Shown piece by piece: positions 48,793-57,771 of a stretch of 60,207 nucleotides of DNA. The notes under the pieces were generated by a model. The model was given only the letters and a program-made list of their open reading frames with translations. It did no database searches and had not been told where the DNA came from. Source of the stretch: Bacteroidales bacterium (GTDB lineage Bacteria; Bacteroidota; Bacteroidia; Bacteroidales; UBA932); contig JAFQFD010000008.1 of the NCBI GenBank assembly GCA_017415715.1, positions 1 to 60,207 on the forward strand, given 5' to 3'. Within the stretch, counting starts at the first letter, position 1. Each line of letters begins with the position of its first letter. The position numbers and the translations under genes are program-made.

Positions 48793-51030
48793 ATGATCAA
48801 ATATCTTTACCGACTCCTGCTTATGGCAGGAGTTGTTTTTATTAGTGTCACTTCTGTCTTTGCAGGCAATGAAGAAGACCGCGTGGAAGCTTTGCTTCAG
48901 CAGATGACCCTCCAGGAGAAGATTGGTCAGTTAAATCAGCTCTCTGTGGGAGGATTTGACCAGAATGCGGCAGGAATGATGCGTGCCGGCATGGTCGGGT
49001 CAATCCTCAATGAGTGTAATCCTAAGGTCCTGAACCGCTATCAGAAGGTAGCAGTGGAGGAATCCCGACTGGGAATTCCGTTGATCATTTCACGAGATGT
49101 GATTCACGGATTCAAGACCATCTTCCCGATTCCTCTTGGACTTGCCGCTACTTTTGATCCGGAACTAGTGGAGAAAGGAGCACGTGTCGCTGCTGTAGAG
49201 GCGACAGCTAACGGTATCCGCTGGACATTCTCACCAATGCTCGACATTGCCCGTGATCCACGTTGGGGACGTATTGCTGAGGGTAGTGGTGAAGATACAT
49301 ATCTGGATGCTGTGATGGGCGTAGCCATGGTGAAGGGCTATCAAGGAGAAGCCATCGACCAAACAAGCATGGCGGCATGCGTTAAGCATTTCGTGGCTTA
49401 TGGAGCAGCTGAAGGCGGTCGTGACTATAACTCTACAGGAATTACTGAACGCACCCTCAGAAATGTGTATCTCCCTCCATTCGAGGCATGTGTGAAGGCG
49501 GGAGCAATGACTCTCATGACCTCATTCAACGACAATGACGGCATTCCATCAACAGGAAACGGTTTTCTTGTGAATGATGTTCTTCGCGGTGAATGGGGAT
49601 TTGACGGTTTTGTTGTCAGTGACTGGGCTTCTATCTATGAGATGGTCAACCACGGATTTGCCGAAGACAACAAGCGTGCAGGTGAACTAGCCATCAATGC
49701 CGGGGTTGACATGGATATGATGTCTTATGCTTACATAAGTCATCTTGAGGAGCTCATCGGCGAGGGAAAGGTCTCAATGGAGACTGTTGACAATGCAGTG
49801 CGTAATGTCCTGAGGATCAAGTTCCGTCTCGGCCTGTTTGAAAATCCTTACATTGATGAGCAGAGGGCTGAAGAGGTCCTTTATTCCCCTGAGGCCCTTG
49901 AAGCAGCGCGTGTTTCCGCAGTCGAGAGTGCGGTGCTCCTGACCAATGACGGAGTTCTTCCTCTGGATAAGTCGAAGGTCACAACCGTGCTTGTGACCGG
50001 ACCTATGGCGAATGCTCCGCATGATCAGCTCGGAACATGGACTTTTGACGGCGAGCCTGCTCACACTGTGACTCCTCTCAAGGCTATCCGTGACCTTTAT
50101 GGAAAGGATGTGAAGGTGATCTATGAACCAGGCCTTACATTCACCCGCGAGTTCAATGAGGACGGAATAGCAAAGGCTGTCAAGGCTGCCAGGAAGGCAG
50201 ATGTGGTCCTTGCATTCATGGGAGAAGAGGCAATCATGTCAGGTGAGGCTCATTGCCTTACGGATATAACTCTGAAAGGTGACCAGAGGAAGATGATCGA
50301 GGCTCTCCATGCCACAGGAAGGCCTGTAGTCCTGAATATCATGGCCGGCCGTCCTCTTGTACTGGACTTTGAAATAGAGCATTCTGATGCAATCATTTAT
50401 TCGTTCCATCCGGGAACCATGGGCGGTCCTGCAGTTGCGCAACTGATCTTCGGTGATGAGACGCCAAGCGGAAAGACTCCGATAACATTCCCGAAGAATG
50501 TAGGACAGATTCCGATCTATTATAATCATAATATGACAGGACGCCCATATAACGGAACGGAGACAATGCTCTATGATATTCCGCTCAGAGCTGGACAGAC
50601 ATCCCTTGGAAACACAAGCTATTGGCTTGATTCTACTTTCGAGCCTGAGTTCCCGTTCGGATATGGACTGACATACACTACAATTGAGTATTCTGAACCA
50701 TCAGTTGAAAAGACCGAGTATGGTGTCAATGATGTTTTGCGTGCGAGTGTGGAGATCACAAATGCAGGTGACAGGGAAGCGGAAGAAGTCCTTCAGTTTT
50801 ATGTCCGCGACATGGTAGGTTCTGTTACAAGGCCGGTGAAGGAACTCAAAGGCTTCAAGAGAGTGAAGGTGGCTCCGGGCGAGACCGTCAAGGTCGAGTT
50901 TGAACTTCCGGTGCAGGATCTTTCCTTCTATGGCATTGACATGAAGAAGAAAGTCGAGCCGGGCAAGTTCCGGTTATGGATTGCTGGCGACAGCGCTTCC
51001 GGCAAGCCGGTTGAATTTGAGGTTGAATAA
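48793..51030 (+). CDS. bglX: Glycoside hydrolase family 3 beta-glucosidase
   Basis: 745 residues. Signal peptide about 1-25 (LLLMAGVVFISVTSVFA). GH3 N-terminal barrel with MTLQEKIGQLNQL, ISRDVIHGFKTIFPIPLG, FSPMLDIARDPRWGRI and the nucleophile Asp in GFVVSDWASIYEM. A C-terminal sandwich domain (LVTGPMANAPHDQLGTW) and fibronectin-III-like end (PVKELKGFKRVKVAPGETVK) follow. It is the periplasmic type that releases glucose from beta-glucosides. It starts 3 bp after rubrerythrin, but a functional link is not implied. Confidence 0.94.
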   Translation: MIKYLYRLLLMAGVVFISVTSVFAGNEEDRVEALLQQMTLQEKIGQLNQLSVGGFDQNAAGMMRAGMVGSILNECNPKVLNRYQKVAVEESRLGIPLIISRDVIHGFKTIFPIPLGLAATFDPELVEKGARVAAVEATANGIRWTFSPMLDIARDPRWGRIAEGSGEDTYLDAVMGVAMVKGYQGEAIDQTSMAACVKHFVAYGAAEGGRDYNSTGITERTLRNVYLPPFEACVKAGAMTLMTSFNDNDGIPSTGNGFLVNDVLRGEWGFDGFVVSDWASIYEMVNHGFAEDNKRAGELAINAGVDMDMMSYAYISHLEELIGEGKVSMETVDNAVRNVLRIKFRLGLFENPYIDEQRAEEVLYSPEALEAARVSAVESAVLLTNDGVLPLDKSKVTTVLVTGPMANAPHDQLGTWTFDGEPAHTVTPLKAIRDLYGKDVKVIYEPGLTFTREFNEDGIAKAVKAARKADVVLAFMGEEAIMSGEAHCLTDITLKGDQRKMIEALHATGRPVVLNIMAGRPLVLDFEIEHSDAIIYSFHPGTMGGPAVAQLIFGDETPSGKTPITFPKNVGQIPIYYNHNMTGRPYNGTETMLYDIPLRAGQTSLGNTSYWLDSTFEPEFPFGYGLTYTTIEYSEPSVEKTEYGVNDVLRASVEITNAGDREAEEVLQFYVRDMVGSVTRPVKELKGFKRVKVAPGETVKVEFELPVQDLSFYGIDMKKKVEPGKFRLWIAGDSASGKPVEFEVE

Positions 51031-51031
51031 C

Positions 51032-51065
51032 AAAAAAGGAACGATTTTTAAATCGTTCCTTTTTT
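51032..51065. terminator. Bidirectional terminator between bglX and pssA
   Basis: Perfect 16-bp arms AAAAAAGGAACGATTT (51032-51047) and AAATCGTTCCTTTTTT (51050-51065), loop TT. The right arm contains the pssA stop codon and its last codons (KKGTI). Confidence 0.9.
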
Positions 51066-51788
51066 TGCTCTAGGCATCAGCATTATGCCGATGTTCATCA
51101 CTATGTATGAGACAAAGGTCAGCAGTATGATCAGCGACCAGTTCAGTCCCAGCAGCAGAACCAGCACGCTTGCCACAACCATCACTCCGACGAATGCTAT
51201 CCTCTGCTTGTGGATCGGGCTTCCGGGAAGAATGTTCTTCTTGAACTTCATCGAGAACATAGGAATCTCGCTTACGAGAAGGAATGACAGTATAAGTGAA
51301 GATGCAGGGATGAAGAATCTGCTTGCAGCCCATCCGCACAGAACGCTTGACGGATCCTTGAATATGTAGTATGCGAATGATCCGCATATCATAGCACACG
51401 CAGGAGTCGGCAGGCCTATGAAATTGTCGCTCTGGCGCTCGTCAATGTTGAACTTCGCCAGTCTGATTGCGGAGAATACGGCAATCAGCAACGGAATATA
51501 GCACCAAATGCCGTCAGTGCCGTTCAGAACCATGAGCCTGTGTGCCATAAGGGCCGGCAGCGCTCCGAAACTGACCATGTCAGCAAGAGAGTCCAGCTCC
51601 TTTCCAAGGTCGGAATATGCTTTCAGGAGCCTTGCTGCAAAGCCGTCGCAGAAGTCGCATACGGCTGCGGCCAGCATCAGATAGAATGCTGTGTCTAGCT
51701 GTCCTTTGAATGTGAATATCACACCCATGAGTCCGCAGAACAGATTCATGGATGTGATTGTATTCGGAATATGCTTGATGATATTCAT
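51048..51788 (-). CDS. pssA: CDP-diacylglycerol-serine O-phosphatidyltransferase
   Basis: 246 residues with about eight membrane helices. CDP-alcohol phosphotransferase motif complete: CDFCDGFAARLLKAYSDLGKELDSLAD split as DFCDGFAARL and GKELDSLADMVSFG, the DxxDGxxAR...GxxxDxxxD signature. It makes phosphatidylserine, the precursor of phosphatidylethanolamine. It shares the terminator hairpin with bglX; its last residues KKGTI are encoded within that hairpin. It follows the C1 peptidase by 10 bp and may be in its operon. Confidence 0.93.
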   Translation of the reverse strand: MNIIKHIPNTITSMNLFCGLMGVIFTFKGQLDTAFYLMLAAAVCDFCDGFAARLLKAYSDLGKELDSLADMVSFGALPALMAHRLMVLNGTDGIWCYIPLLIAVFSAIRLAKFNIDERQSDNFIGLPTPACAMICGSFAYYIFKDPSSVLCGWAASRFFIPASSLILSFLLVSEIPMFSMKFKKNILPGSPIHKQRIAFVGVMVVASVLVLLLGLNWSLIILLTFVSYIVMNIGIMLMPRAKKGTI

Positions 51789-51797
51789 GTCTGGCTG

Positions 51798-52967
51798 TTA
51801 TTTGATGCCGAGCTTCTTGGCGATGTGCTTAGGAAGAGCATCCTTGTGTACAACGATGTTCAGAGTCTTGTAGCGTACGAAAGCGTCTGAAGCATACCAT
51901 ATGCCCTTGTACTTTCCGGCCTCGCCCCAAGAGTTCTTTACCATGAAATACTGGTTGCCGTTCTGGTCTTTTGCAATGCCATAGATGTGCATTCCGTGGT
52001 CATCGGTAGTGGTCTTGCGGTCATATCCGTCCTGACGCATCTCCTGAGTGATTGTCATCTCTTCAGGAAGCTCTTTCTTCACTTCCTCCTCAGGCTTCTC
52101 GGCAGCCTTGCCGACCCAACGCTCCTGGTCAGATCCGGCAACAGCCTTCTTCTCCTCTACAGGCATTACGGCGAGACCGTCGCGGGTGAACCCCTTCTCG
52201 CTGACGTCAGAACCCCAGGCGATGGTGTAGCCCTTGTCGATAGCGTTGTACATCACTTCCATCATCTCATCCATAGGAAGGTTGTATGCGCTGTCCCATC
52301 TCCAGTTGTCGCATACCTCGATGATGAACGGCTCATAGAATGGGTGGTGTGTGAATGATGTGATGTTTACATAGTCGTCGTAGTTGATTCCTAGGTGGTC
52401 TCTGTATGACTCTGGAGTATATTCTGCGCCATCAACCACGAATGTCTCAGGATATTCGCCGAAATACGCCTCTACGATGCCGTCGAAACCGTTGATCCAG
52501 GCAGTGGTGAGCTTGCGGTTAGGATTGCTTCTGATTGCGTCTACATAACCCTTGAGAGCCGCGTCAAGCTCGGAGTGCTCAGGTTTGTCTGTGCCATAGT
52601 TGAATCCAGGCATGGCATCCTGCGGAACGATGCCGTAATCGTCGATGACGTGAAGTACATCACCGAATGAGCTGCCGGCAGCGAAGTTGAGATGTCCGTC
52701 AAGGCGTACATACTTTACGGCTCTGTCGTGGTATGACTTTCCTACAACGAACATTTCGGAAAGGTCTACCTCTACGCCCTTGGTCCTTAGGATCTCAGAC
52801 TCGATGAACGAGAGGGCTGAGAAACACCAGCATGTACCTGAACGGTACTGATTCTTGATTGATGTTACAGGATTCTCCTTCACTGTAGTGAATTCGTACT
52901 CCTGCGCTGAAAGTGCTGTGCATGCGATTGCGAGAACCGCAGCAGACAAGATGAATTTAAGTTTCAT
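51798..52967 (-). CDS. Exported C1-family (PepC/bleomycin hydrolase-like) cysteine peptidase
   Basis: 389 residues with signal peptide MKLKFILSAAVLAIACTALS (cleaved before QEYEF). Papain-fold catalytic set: Gln in SIKNQYRSGTCWCFSALSF with the nucleophile Cys in GTCWCFS, His in DDHGMHIYGIAK, and Asn in YFMVKNSWGE. It resembles PepC/bleomycin hydrolase aminopeptidases but is exported. An insert EEEVKKELPEEMTITQEM lies before the His. Promoter TATCTTTG at 53007-53014. pssA follows 10 bp downstream. Confidence 0.88.
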   Translation of the reverse strand: MKLKFILSAAVLAIACTALSAQEYEFTTVKENPVTSIKNQYRSGTCWCFSALSFIESEILRTKGVEVDLSEMFVVGKSYHDRAVKYVRLDGHLNFAAGSSFGDVLHVIDDYGIVPQDAMPGFNYGTDKPEHSELDAALKGYVDAIRSNPNRKLTTAWINGFDGIVEAYFGEYPETFVVDGAEYTPESYRDHLGINYDDYVNITSFTHHPFYEPFIIEVCDNWRWDSAYNLPMDEMMEVMYNAIDKGYTIAWGSDVSEKGFTRDGLAVMPVEEKKAVAGSDQERWVGKAAEKPEEEVKKELPEEMTITQEMRQDGYDRKTTTDDHGMHIYGIAKDQNGNQYFMVKNSWGEAGKYKGIWYASDAFVRYKTLNIVVHKDALPKHIAKKLGIK

Positions 52968-53006
52968 AATATAAGGTTTTGTTTATACTTCATGTGTACA
53001 TCAAGG

Positions 53007-53033
53007 CAAAGATAAGAAAAATATATAACTTTG
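53007..53033. promoter_or_regulatory. Divergent TAnnTTTG promoters, C1 peptidase and hydrolase
   Basis: Minus-strand TATCTTTG (53007-53014) and plus-strand TAACTTTG (53026-53033). The plus element ends 2 bp before the ATG at 53036, so that mRNA would have essentially no leader. Confidence 0.6.
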
Positions 53034-53035
53034 CG

Positions 53036-53680
53036 ATGCTTATGGCTCATGTGCTTTACATACATGGCATGGGAGGCGGGGGAGACAGCAGGATTCCTTC
53101 GATCCTGGCAGATGCATTTGCTGATGAAAATGTGTCTGTGACAGTCCGTACCTATGATTTCGATCCGGAGATTGCCGCAAACCAGATAGCGTCTTGGGTT
53201 GATGAACTGAAGCCTCGTCTGATAGTGGGCGAGTCGCTCGGAGCCCTTCATGCGATGCGCATAGAAGGCCTTCCGCATCTGTTTGTCTCTCCGGCCTTGA
53301 ATTCTCCATTATACTTTGAACCTCTTGCATGGCTGTCGCTGATTCCCGGTGTCACAAGATTCTTCGACTGGTACTACCGCCCGAAGGAAGGAGACCGTCA
53401 GAAACTCCATTTCACCTTCCGGACGTTAAGAAAATACCGCCGTCACAGGAAAGAAGCCTTTGCTTCTGTTCACCGTAAAGGCGGTAGAGATGAATATTTT
53501 GCTTTCTTCGGAACCCGTGACCACTATCGCAGAAGCGGTGTGGTCAGTGTCAGGGCCTGGCGAAGAGTCTTTGGTGTGGATTCATATCAGCTCTATGACG
53601 GAACCCATTTCATGGAAGAGGAGTTTGTACGCTCCCTTCTCGTTCCTAAGATCAGAGAGTTCTTCCGGGATATGCCTTAA
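53036..53680 (+). CDS. Alpha/beta hydrolase, YqiA/UPF0227-like
   Basis: 214 residues from MLMAHVLYIHGMGGGGDSR; the start could instead be the next Met at 53042. Nucleophile elbow LIVGESLGALHA (Ser about 70) and catalytic His in YDGTHFMEEEF; a candidate Asp lies in FGTRDHYRR. A basic stretch RKYRRHRKEAFASVHRK follows the lid region. Small intracellular esterase by appearance, substrate unknown. The start is placed right after the promoter element; the 3' end overlaps the convergent aminotransferase gene by 29 bp. Confidence 0.78.
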   Translation: MLMAHVLYIHGMGGGGDSRIPSILADAFADENVSVTVRTYDFDPEIAANQIASWVDELKPRLIVGESLGALHAMRIEGLPHLFVSPALNSPLYFEPLAWLSLIPGVTRFFDWYYRPKEGDRQKLHFTFRTLRKYRRHRKEAFASVHRKGGRDEYFAFFGTRDHYRRSGVVSVRAWRRVFGVDSYQLYDGTHFMEEEFVRSLLVPKIREFFRDMP

Positions 53681-54854
53681 GTCCTTCCTCAAGGATGTGG
53701 AGAGCCTTCTCAAGCTCTTCAACCTCAAGTACATAAGCAATGCGTGCGTGATTCTTTCCCTTGCCCGGAGTCTTGTAGAAAGACGCGGCAGGAGTCACCA
53801 TTGTGGTTTCGTTGTCGATCCTGAATGACTCAAGCATCCATTTCGCGAATTTCTCAGTGTCGTCTACTGGAAGCTCGGCAATTGTGTAGAACGCTCCCAT
53901 CGGAAGCGGAGTGAATACTCCTTCTATCTTGTTGAGCCCCTCGATCATGAAGTCTCTTCTCTTGATGTATTCCGCCTTTACAGCCTCGAAATATGAGTCA
54001 GGAGTGTCAAGCGCTCCGATCGCCGCCTTCTGACCGAGGACAGGAGGGCAGAGGCGCGCCTGGGCGAACTTCATTGCCGCAGCCATCACCTCCTTGTTGT
54101 GTGATACGATACAGCCGACACGCGCGCCGCAGAGGTTGTATCTCTTTGAAACAGAGTCAATAAGGATTACATTCTGCTCAAGTCCAGGGATGTTCATCGC
54201 TGAGAAGTGAGGTTCATCTGTGTAGCAGAACTCACGATATACCTCGTCAGAGAGGAGGAAGAGGTCGTGCTTGCGGGCGATTTCGCCTAGTGCAAGCATG
54301 CTTTCCTTTGAATACTGTGTTCCTGTAGGATTTCCAGGATTGCATACAAGGATAGCCTTTGTCTTGTCTGTGATAGCCTTCTCGAATTCCTCGATAGGAG
54401 GGATCTGGAAACCGTTCCTGATGTCTGTTGGTATGGCCTTGAGAGTCAGGCCGTTCATGAAGGCGAATGTATTGTAGTTTGTGTAGAATGGCTCAAGTAC
54501 GATGACTTCGTCGCCCGGATTGCAGGCAATCTCAAGTGCGAGATTGACGCTTTCGCTTCCTGCAACTGTGGTGATGAGTTCATCTGCAGTAATGTCAATG
54601 CCGATCTTCTTATAGTATTTCTCTGCAAGTCCCTGACGGAGTTCCATCAGGCCTGCCGAATGTGAATAAGATACGTTTTCCTGTGAGAAGTTTCTGATTG
54701 CGTCGAGGACGCATTCCGGGGATTTGATGTCGGGCTGTCCGAGATTCAGATGATATACTTTGACTCCCTGCTTTTTAGCTGCATCTGCAAATGGAACGAG
54801 TTTTCTGATGGCAGATGCCGGCATCTGGACTGCCTTTTCTGAAATGTTTGCCAT
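53652..54854 (-). CDS. Class I/II aminotransferase (aspartate aminotransferase-like)
   Basis: 400 residues, PLP fold type I. YHLNLGQPDIKSPECVLDAI near the N-terminus, AGSESVNLALEIACNPGDEVIV, VCNPGNPTGTQYSKESM, DEVYREFCYTDEPHFSAM, and the PLP lysine in LIDSVSKRYNLCGARVGCIVS, read in parts (SVSKRYNLCGARVG). It transfers an amino group between an amino acid (probably Asp or an aromatic residue) and 2-oxoglutarate. It has its own promoter (54895-54902), diverging from glutamine synthetase. Confidence 0.92.
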   Translation of the reverse strand: MANISEKAVQMPASAIRKLVPFADAAKKQGVKVYHLNLGQPDIKSPECVLDAIRNFSQENVSYSHSAGLMELRQGLAEKYYKKIGIDITADELITTVAGSESVNLALEIACNPGDEVIVLEPFYTNYNTFAFMNGLTLKAIPTDIRNGFQIPPIEEFEKAITDKTKAILVCNPGNPTGTQYSKESMLALGEIARKHDLFLLSDEVYREFCYTDEPHFSAMNIPGLEQNVILIDSVSKRYNLCGARVGCIVSHNKEVMAAAMKFAQARLCPPVLGQKAAIGALDTPDSYFEAVKAEYIKRRDFMIEGLNKIEGVFTPLPMGAFYTIAELPVDDTEKFAKWMLESFRIDNETTMVTPAASFYKTPGKGKNHARIAYVLEVEELEKALHILEEGLKAYPGRTL

Positions 54855-54894
54855 AGTCGTTTTATTTTAGTTCCTTGTTTACTTTTAAGATGTG

Positions 54895-54932
54895 CAAAGA
54901 TAGATAAAAGATAGATATATTTATTATCTTTG
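54895..54932. promoter_or_regulatory. Divergent TAnnTTTG promoters, aminotransferase and glnN
   Basis: Minus-strand TATCTTTG (54895-54902) and plus-strand TATCTTTG (54925-54932), the same octamer, forming a 9-bp inverted repeat GCAAAGATA / TATCTTTGC. Confidence 0.6.
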
Positions 54933-54961
54933 CGACCGACTTGACAAATGTTTTATCCACT

Positions 54962-57136
54962 ATGGCAATTTTCAGACAAAGAGCATTGGACGAGGCTGCT
55001 TCCCACCAGACCCGTAGATTTTATGATGAAGCAGGGCCGGTCTCAAAGTATTTCGGACAGAATGTCCTGGACCTTGATAAGATGAGGGGGTATATGTCCC
55101 AACAGGCTTATGAGGCTGTGCTTGCGTCTGTGAAGTTCGGCGCGAAGCTTGACCGCAGTCTTGCAGACGAGATTGCGGCCGGAATGAAGGAATGGGCCAT
55201 AGAGATGGGTGCAACACACTATACGCATCTTTTCCAGCCGCTCACGGACTCTACTGCGGAGAAGCATGAGGCATTCATATCAATGAAGGATGGACTTGCT
55301 TTTGAGAAGTTCGGCGGAACTGCCCTGGTTCAGCAGGAGCCTGATGCGTCAAGTTTCCCTAACGGTGGCCTCCGCAATACTTTCGAGGCCAGAGGATATT
55401 CTGCATGGGATCCGTCTTCTCCGGTATTCGTTATGGAAGGCACATTGTGTATTCCTTCCGTGTTTGTTTCGTATACAGGTGATGCTCTGGATACTAAGGT
55501 TCCTCATTTGAAGTCTTTAAGCGCTCTGGATGATGCGGCAACTTCTGTGGCAAGCCTTTTCGATGACGATGTAAGGTCAGTCAGGGTGAACCTTGGAATT
55601 GAGCAGGAATATTTCCTTGTAGACGAGTCGCTTTACAATGCACGCCCGGACCTCATGCTCTCGGGAAGGACTGTCATAGGACATACCTCGGCTAAGGACC
55701 AGCAGCTTGAGGATCATTACTTCGGCGCCATACCTTCTCGTGTCATTTCTTTCATGAAAGACTTTGAGACAGAGGCATATAAACTGGGAATACTTCTGCA
55801 GACACGTCATAATGAAGTGGCTCCGAACCAGTTCGAGTGCGCTCCGATGTATTGCGATGCGACAAAGGCGATAGACCAGAACATGATGCTGATGATCGTG
55901 ATGCAGAAAGTCGCTCAGAAGCATCATCTCAAAGTGATCTTCCACGAGAAGCCTTTTGACGGAGTCAACGGCTCCGGCAAGCATTGCAACTGGTCGCTTG
56001 TGACTGATACGGGAGTCAATCTGCTCTCGCCGGGAAAGACCCCGATGAAGAATCTCCGCTTCCTGTCATTCTACGCTTCAGTCCTGAAGGCTGTGCACAA
56101 GCATCACTTCCTGCTTATGACCTCTGTGGCTTCGCTGAGCAATTCATACCGCCTCGGCGGTGGCGAGGCTCCTCCGGCGGTCATGTCAGTGTTCTCGGGG
56201 TCGACCTTGTACAGCATTTTCAACTCTATAATGGAGATGAGTGAGCTGGAGGTCGCATCTGACAGTCAGGAGTCCATAAGGATAGTCAACTCCCTTCCGG
56301 ACATCTTCCCTGACAATACAGACAGAAACCGCACATCTCCGTTTGCATTTACGGGAAACAGGTTCGAGTTCAGAGCCGTGGGAGCGTCACAGAATGTGGC
56401 TTCTGCTGCATATGTGCTTAATTCGATTGTCGCTGAAAGCCTTAATGAGTTCCGTACTGAGGTTGACGCGCTGATGGCCGCAGGCGAAGACAAGTCTTCT
56501 GCTGTCATGTCAGTCGTACGTAAATTCGTTTCCGAGTCCAAGGACATCATGTTCGAAGGAAACGGATACAGCAGGGAATGGGAGGCCGAAGCCCTCAGCA
56601 GGGGATTGCGGCCGGTGGCGAATGTTCCAGATGCATATGAGGTATATCACGAGGAGCAGACCATTGACCTTTTTGACAGACTTGGAGTGCTTGCTCCGAA
56701 TGAGGTGGAAGCACGCTTCGAGATCCTCAATGAGACATATGTGAAGAAACTCCAGATAGAGGCCCGCATAATCGGTGACATGTGCCTCAATCACGTGATT
56801 CCTGCAGCTGTGCGTTACCAGAACCTCCTTATCGAGAACGTGAAGGGACTTAAGGAGATATTCGGGGACGACAGTTTCCGCTACTGCAGTTCGGAAATTG
56901 AAACTTTAAAGAAGATATCTACATATATAAATGATGTATCCGCAGATGTTGAGGCTCTTGTCGAGGCCAGAAAGAAGGCCAACAGGATTGCCGACATATC
57001 TGAAAGGGCGAAGGTCTATTCCCGCGATGTCAAGGACATGATGGACAAGGTCAGAGTAAGCGCTGACAACCTTGAAATGCTGATTGACGACGAGATGTGG
57101 CCTCTGCCGAAGTACAGGGAACTCCTGTTCTTCTGA
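54962..57136 (+). CDS. glnN: Type III glutamine synthetase
   Basis: 724 residues from MAIFRQRALDEAASHQTRRF. GSIII-type landmarks: THYTHLFQPLTDSTAEKHE, QQEPDASSFPNGGLRNTFEA split as EPDASSFPNGGLRN, LGIEQEYFLVDE, FDGVNGSGKHCNWSL, and NRTSPFAFTGNRFEFRAVG. It makes glutamine from glutamate, ammonia and ATP; type III is the main form in Bacteroidales. The ATG was chosen over an upstream TTG at 54941. The downstream exonuclease follows closely. Confidence 0.96.
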   Translation: MAIFRQRALDEAASHQTRRFYDEAGPVSKYFGQNVLDLDKMRGYMSQQAYEAVLASVKFGAKLDRSLADEIAAGMKEWAIEMGATHYTHLFQPLTDSTAEKHEAFISMKDGLAFEKFGGTALVQQEPDASSFPNGGLRNTFEARGYSAWDPSSPVFVMEGTLCIPSVFVSYTGDALDTKVPHLKSLSALDDAATSVASLFDDDVRSVRVNLGIEQEYFLVDESLYNARPDLMLSGRTVIGHTSAKDQQLEDHYFGAIPSRVISFMKDFETEAYKLGILLQTRHNEVAPNQFECAPMYCDATKAIDQNMMLMIVMQKVAQKHHLKVIFHEKPFDGVNGSGKHCNWSLVTDTGVNLLSPGKTPMKNLRFLSFYASVLKAVHKHHFLLMTSVASLSNSYRLGGGEAPPAVMSVFSGSTLYSIFNSIMEMSELEVASDSQESIRIVNSLPDIFPDNTDRNRTSPFAFTGNRFEFRAVGASQNVASAAYVLNSIVAESLNEFRTEVDALMAAGEDKSSAVMSVVRKFVSESKDIMFEGNGYSREWEAEALSRGLRPVANVPDAYEVYHEEQTIDLFDRLGVLAPNEVEARFEILNETYVKKLQIEARIIGDMCLNHVIPAAVRYQNLLIENVKGLKEIFGDDSFRYCSSEIETLKKISTYINDVSADVEALVEARKKANRIADISERAKVYSRDVKDMMDKVRVSADNLEMLIDDEMWPLPKYRELLFF

Positions 57137-57156
57137 TGCATCGATTGACAATGATT

Positions 57157-57771
57157 ATGTTTAAGGAATGTGTAATGCCCGGAGATCTGGAAAAGCTGGA
57201 ATATGCTTCCTGTCCGGGAAAAATAATAGTGATAGAGTCGGTTGGAGCGGAATTCAACCGTGCCATCGCGTATCTGCGTTCGCAGAAGATCATCGGCTTT
57301 GACACAGAGACGAGACCGACCTTCACGCCGTCGCAGCCGCGATACTCTGTCTCCTTGCTCCAGCTTTCGGGACCGGACAGGGCCTACCTTTTCAGAATCA
57401 ACAAGATAGGAATGCATCGCAGACTCTGCAACCTCCTTGCAAGTGACAAGGTTATCAAAGTCGGCGCTGCCATCCATGACGACATTCGCGGCCTGCAGAA
57501 GCATCGCGACTTCAATCCGTCATCTTTTGTGGACCTGCAGAAGATCGTATGGGAATGGGGTATAAGAGACAAGGCGGTGAAGAAGATGGCTGCCATCATC
57601 CTTGGCATACGCATCTCCAAGACGCAGCAGCTTTCCAACTGGGAGGCGGAGACACTCTCCGAGTCACAGTGCAAATATGCGGCGACAGATGCATGGGTGT
57701 GCCGTGAGATGTATCTCAAGCTTATGAGGTCAGAAAAGAATCCATTGAAAGAAGAAGAAAATCAGATATGA
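57157..57771 (+). CDS. 3'-5' exonuclease, RNase D-like (DEDDy)
   Basis: 204 residues from MFKECVMPGDLEKLEYASCP; Met codons at 57136, 57151 and 57175 are alternatives (57175 has AAGGA before it). All four acidic residues of the DEDDy exonuclease family are visible: GFDTETRPTF (Asp, Glu), GAAIHDDIRGL (Asp) and YAATDAWVC (Tyr, Asp). Compact single-domain form without HRDC domains. It removes nucleotides from RNA 3' ends, or trims DNA in some relatives. It overlaps the rRNA methyltransferase gene by 4 bp. Confidence 0.9.
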   Translation: MFKECVMPGDLEKLEYASCPGKIIVIESVGAEFNRAIAYLRSQKIIGFDTETRPTFTPSQPRYSVSLLQLSGPDRAYLFRINKIGMHRRLCNLLASDKVIKVGAAIHDDIRGLQKHRDFNPSSFVDLQKIVWEWGIRDKAVKKMAAIILGIRISKTQQLSNWEAETLSESQCKYAATDAWVCREMYLKLMRSEKNPLKEEENQI

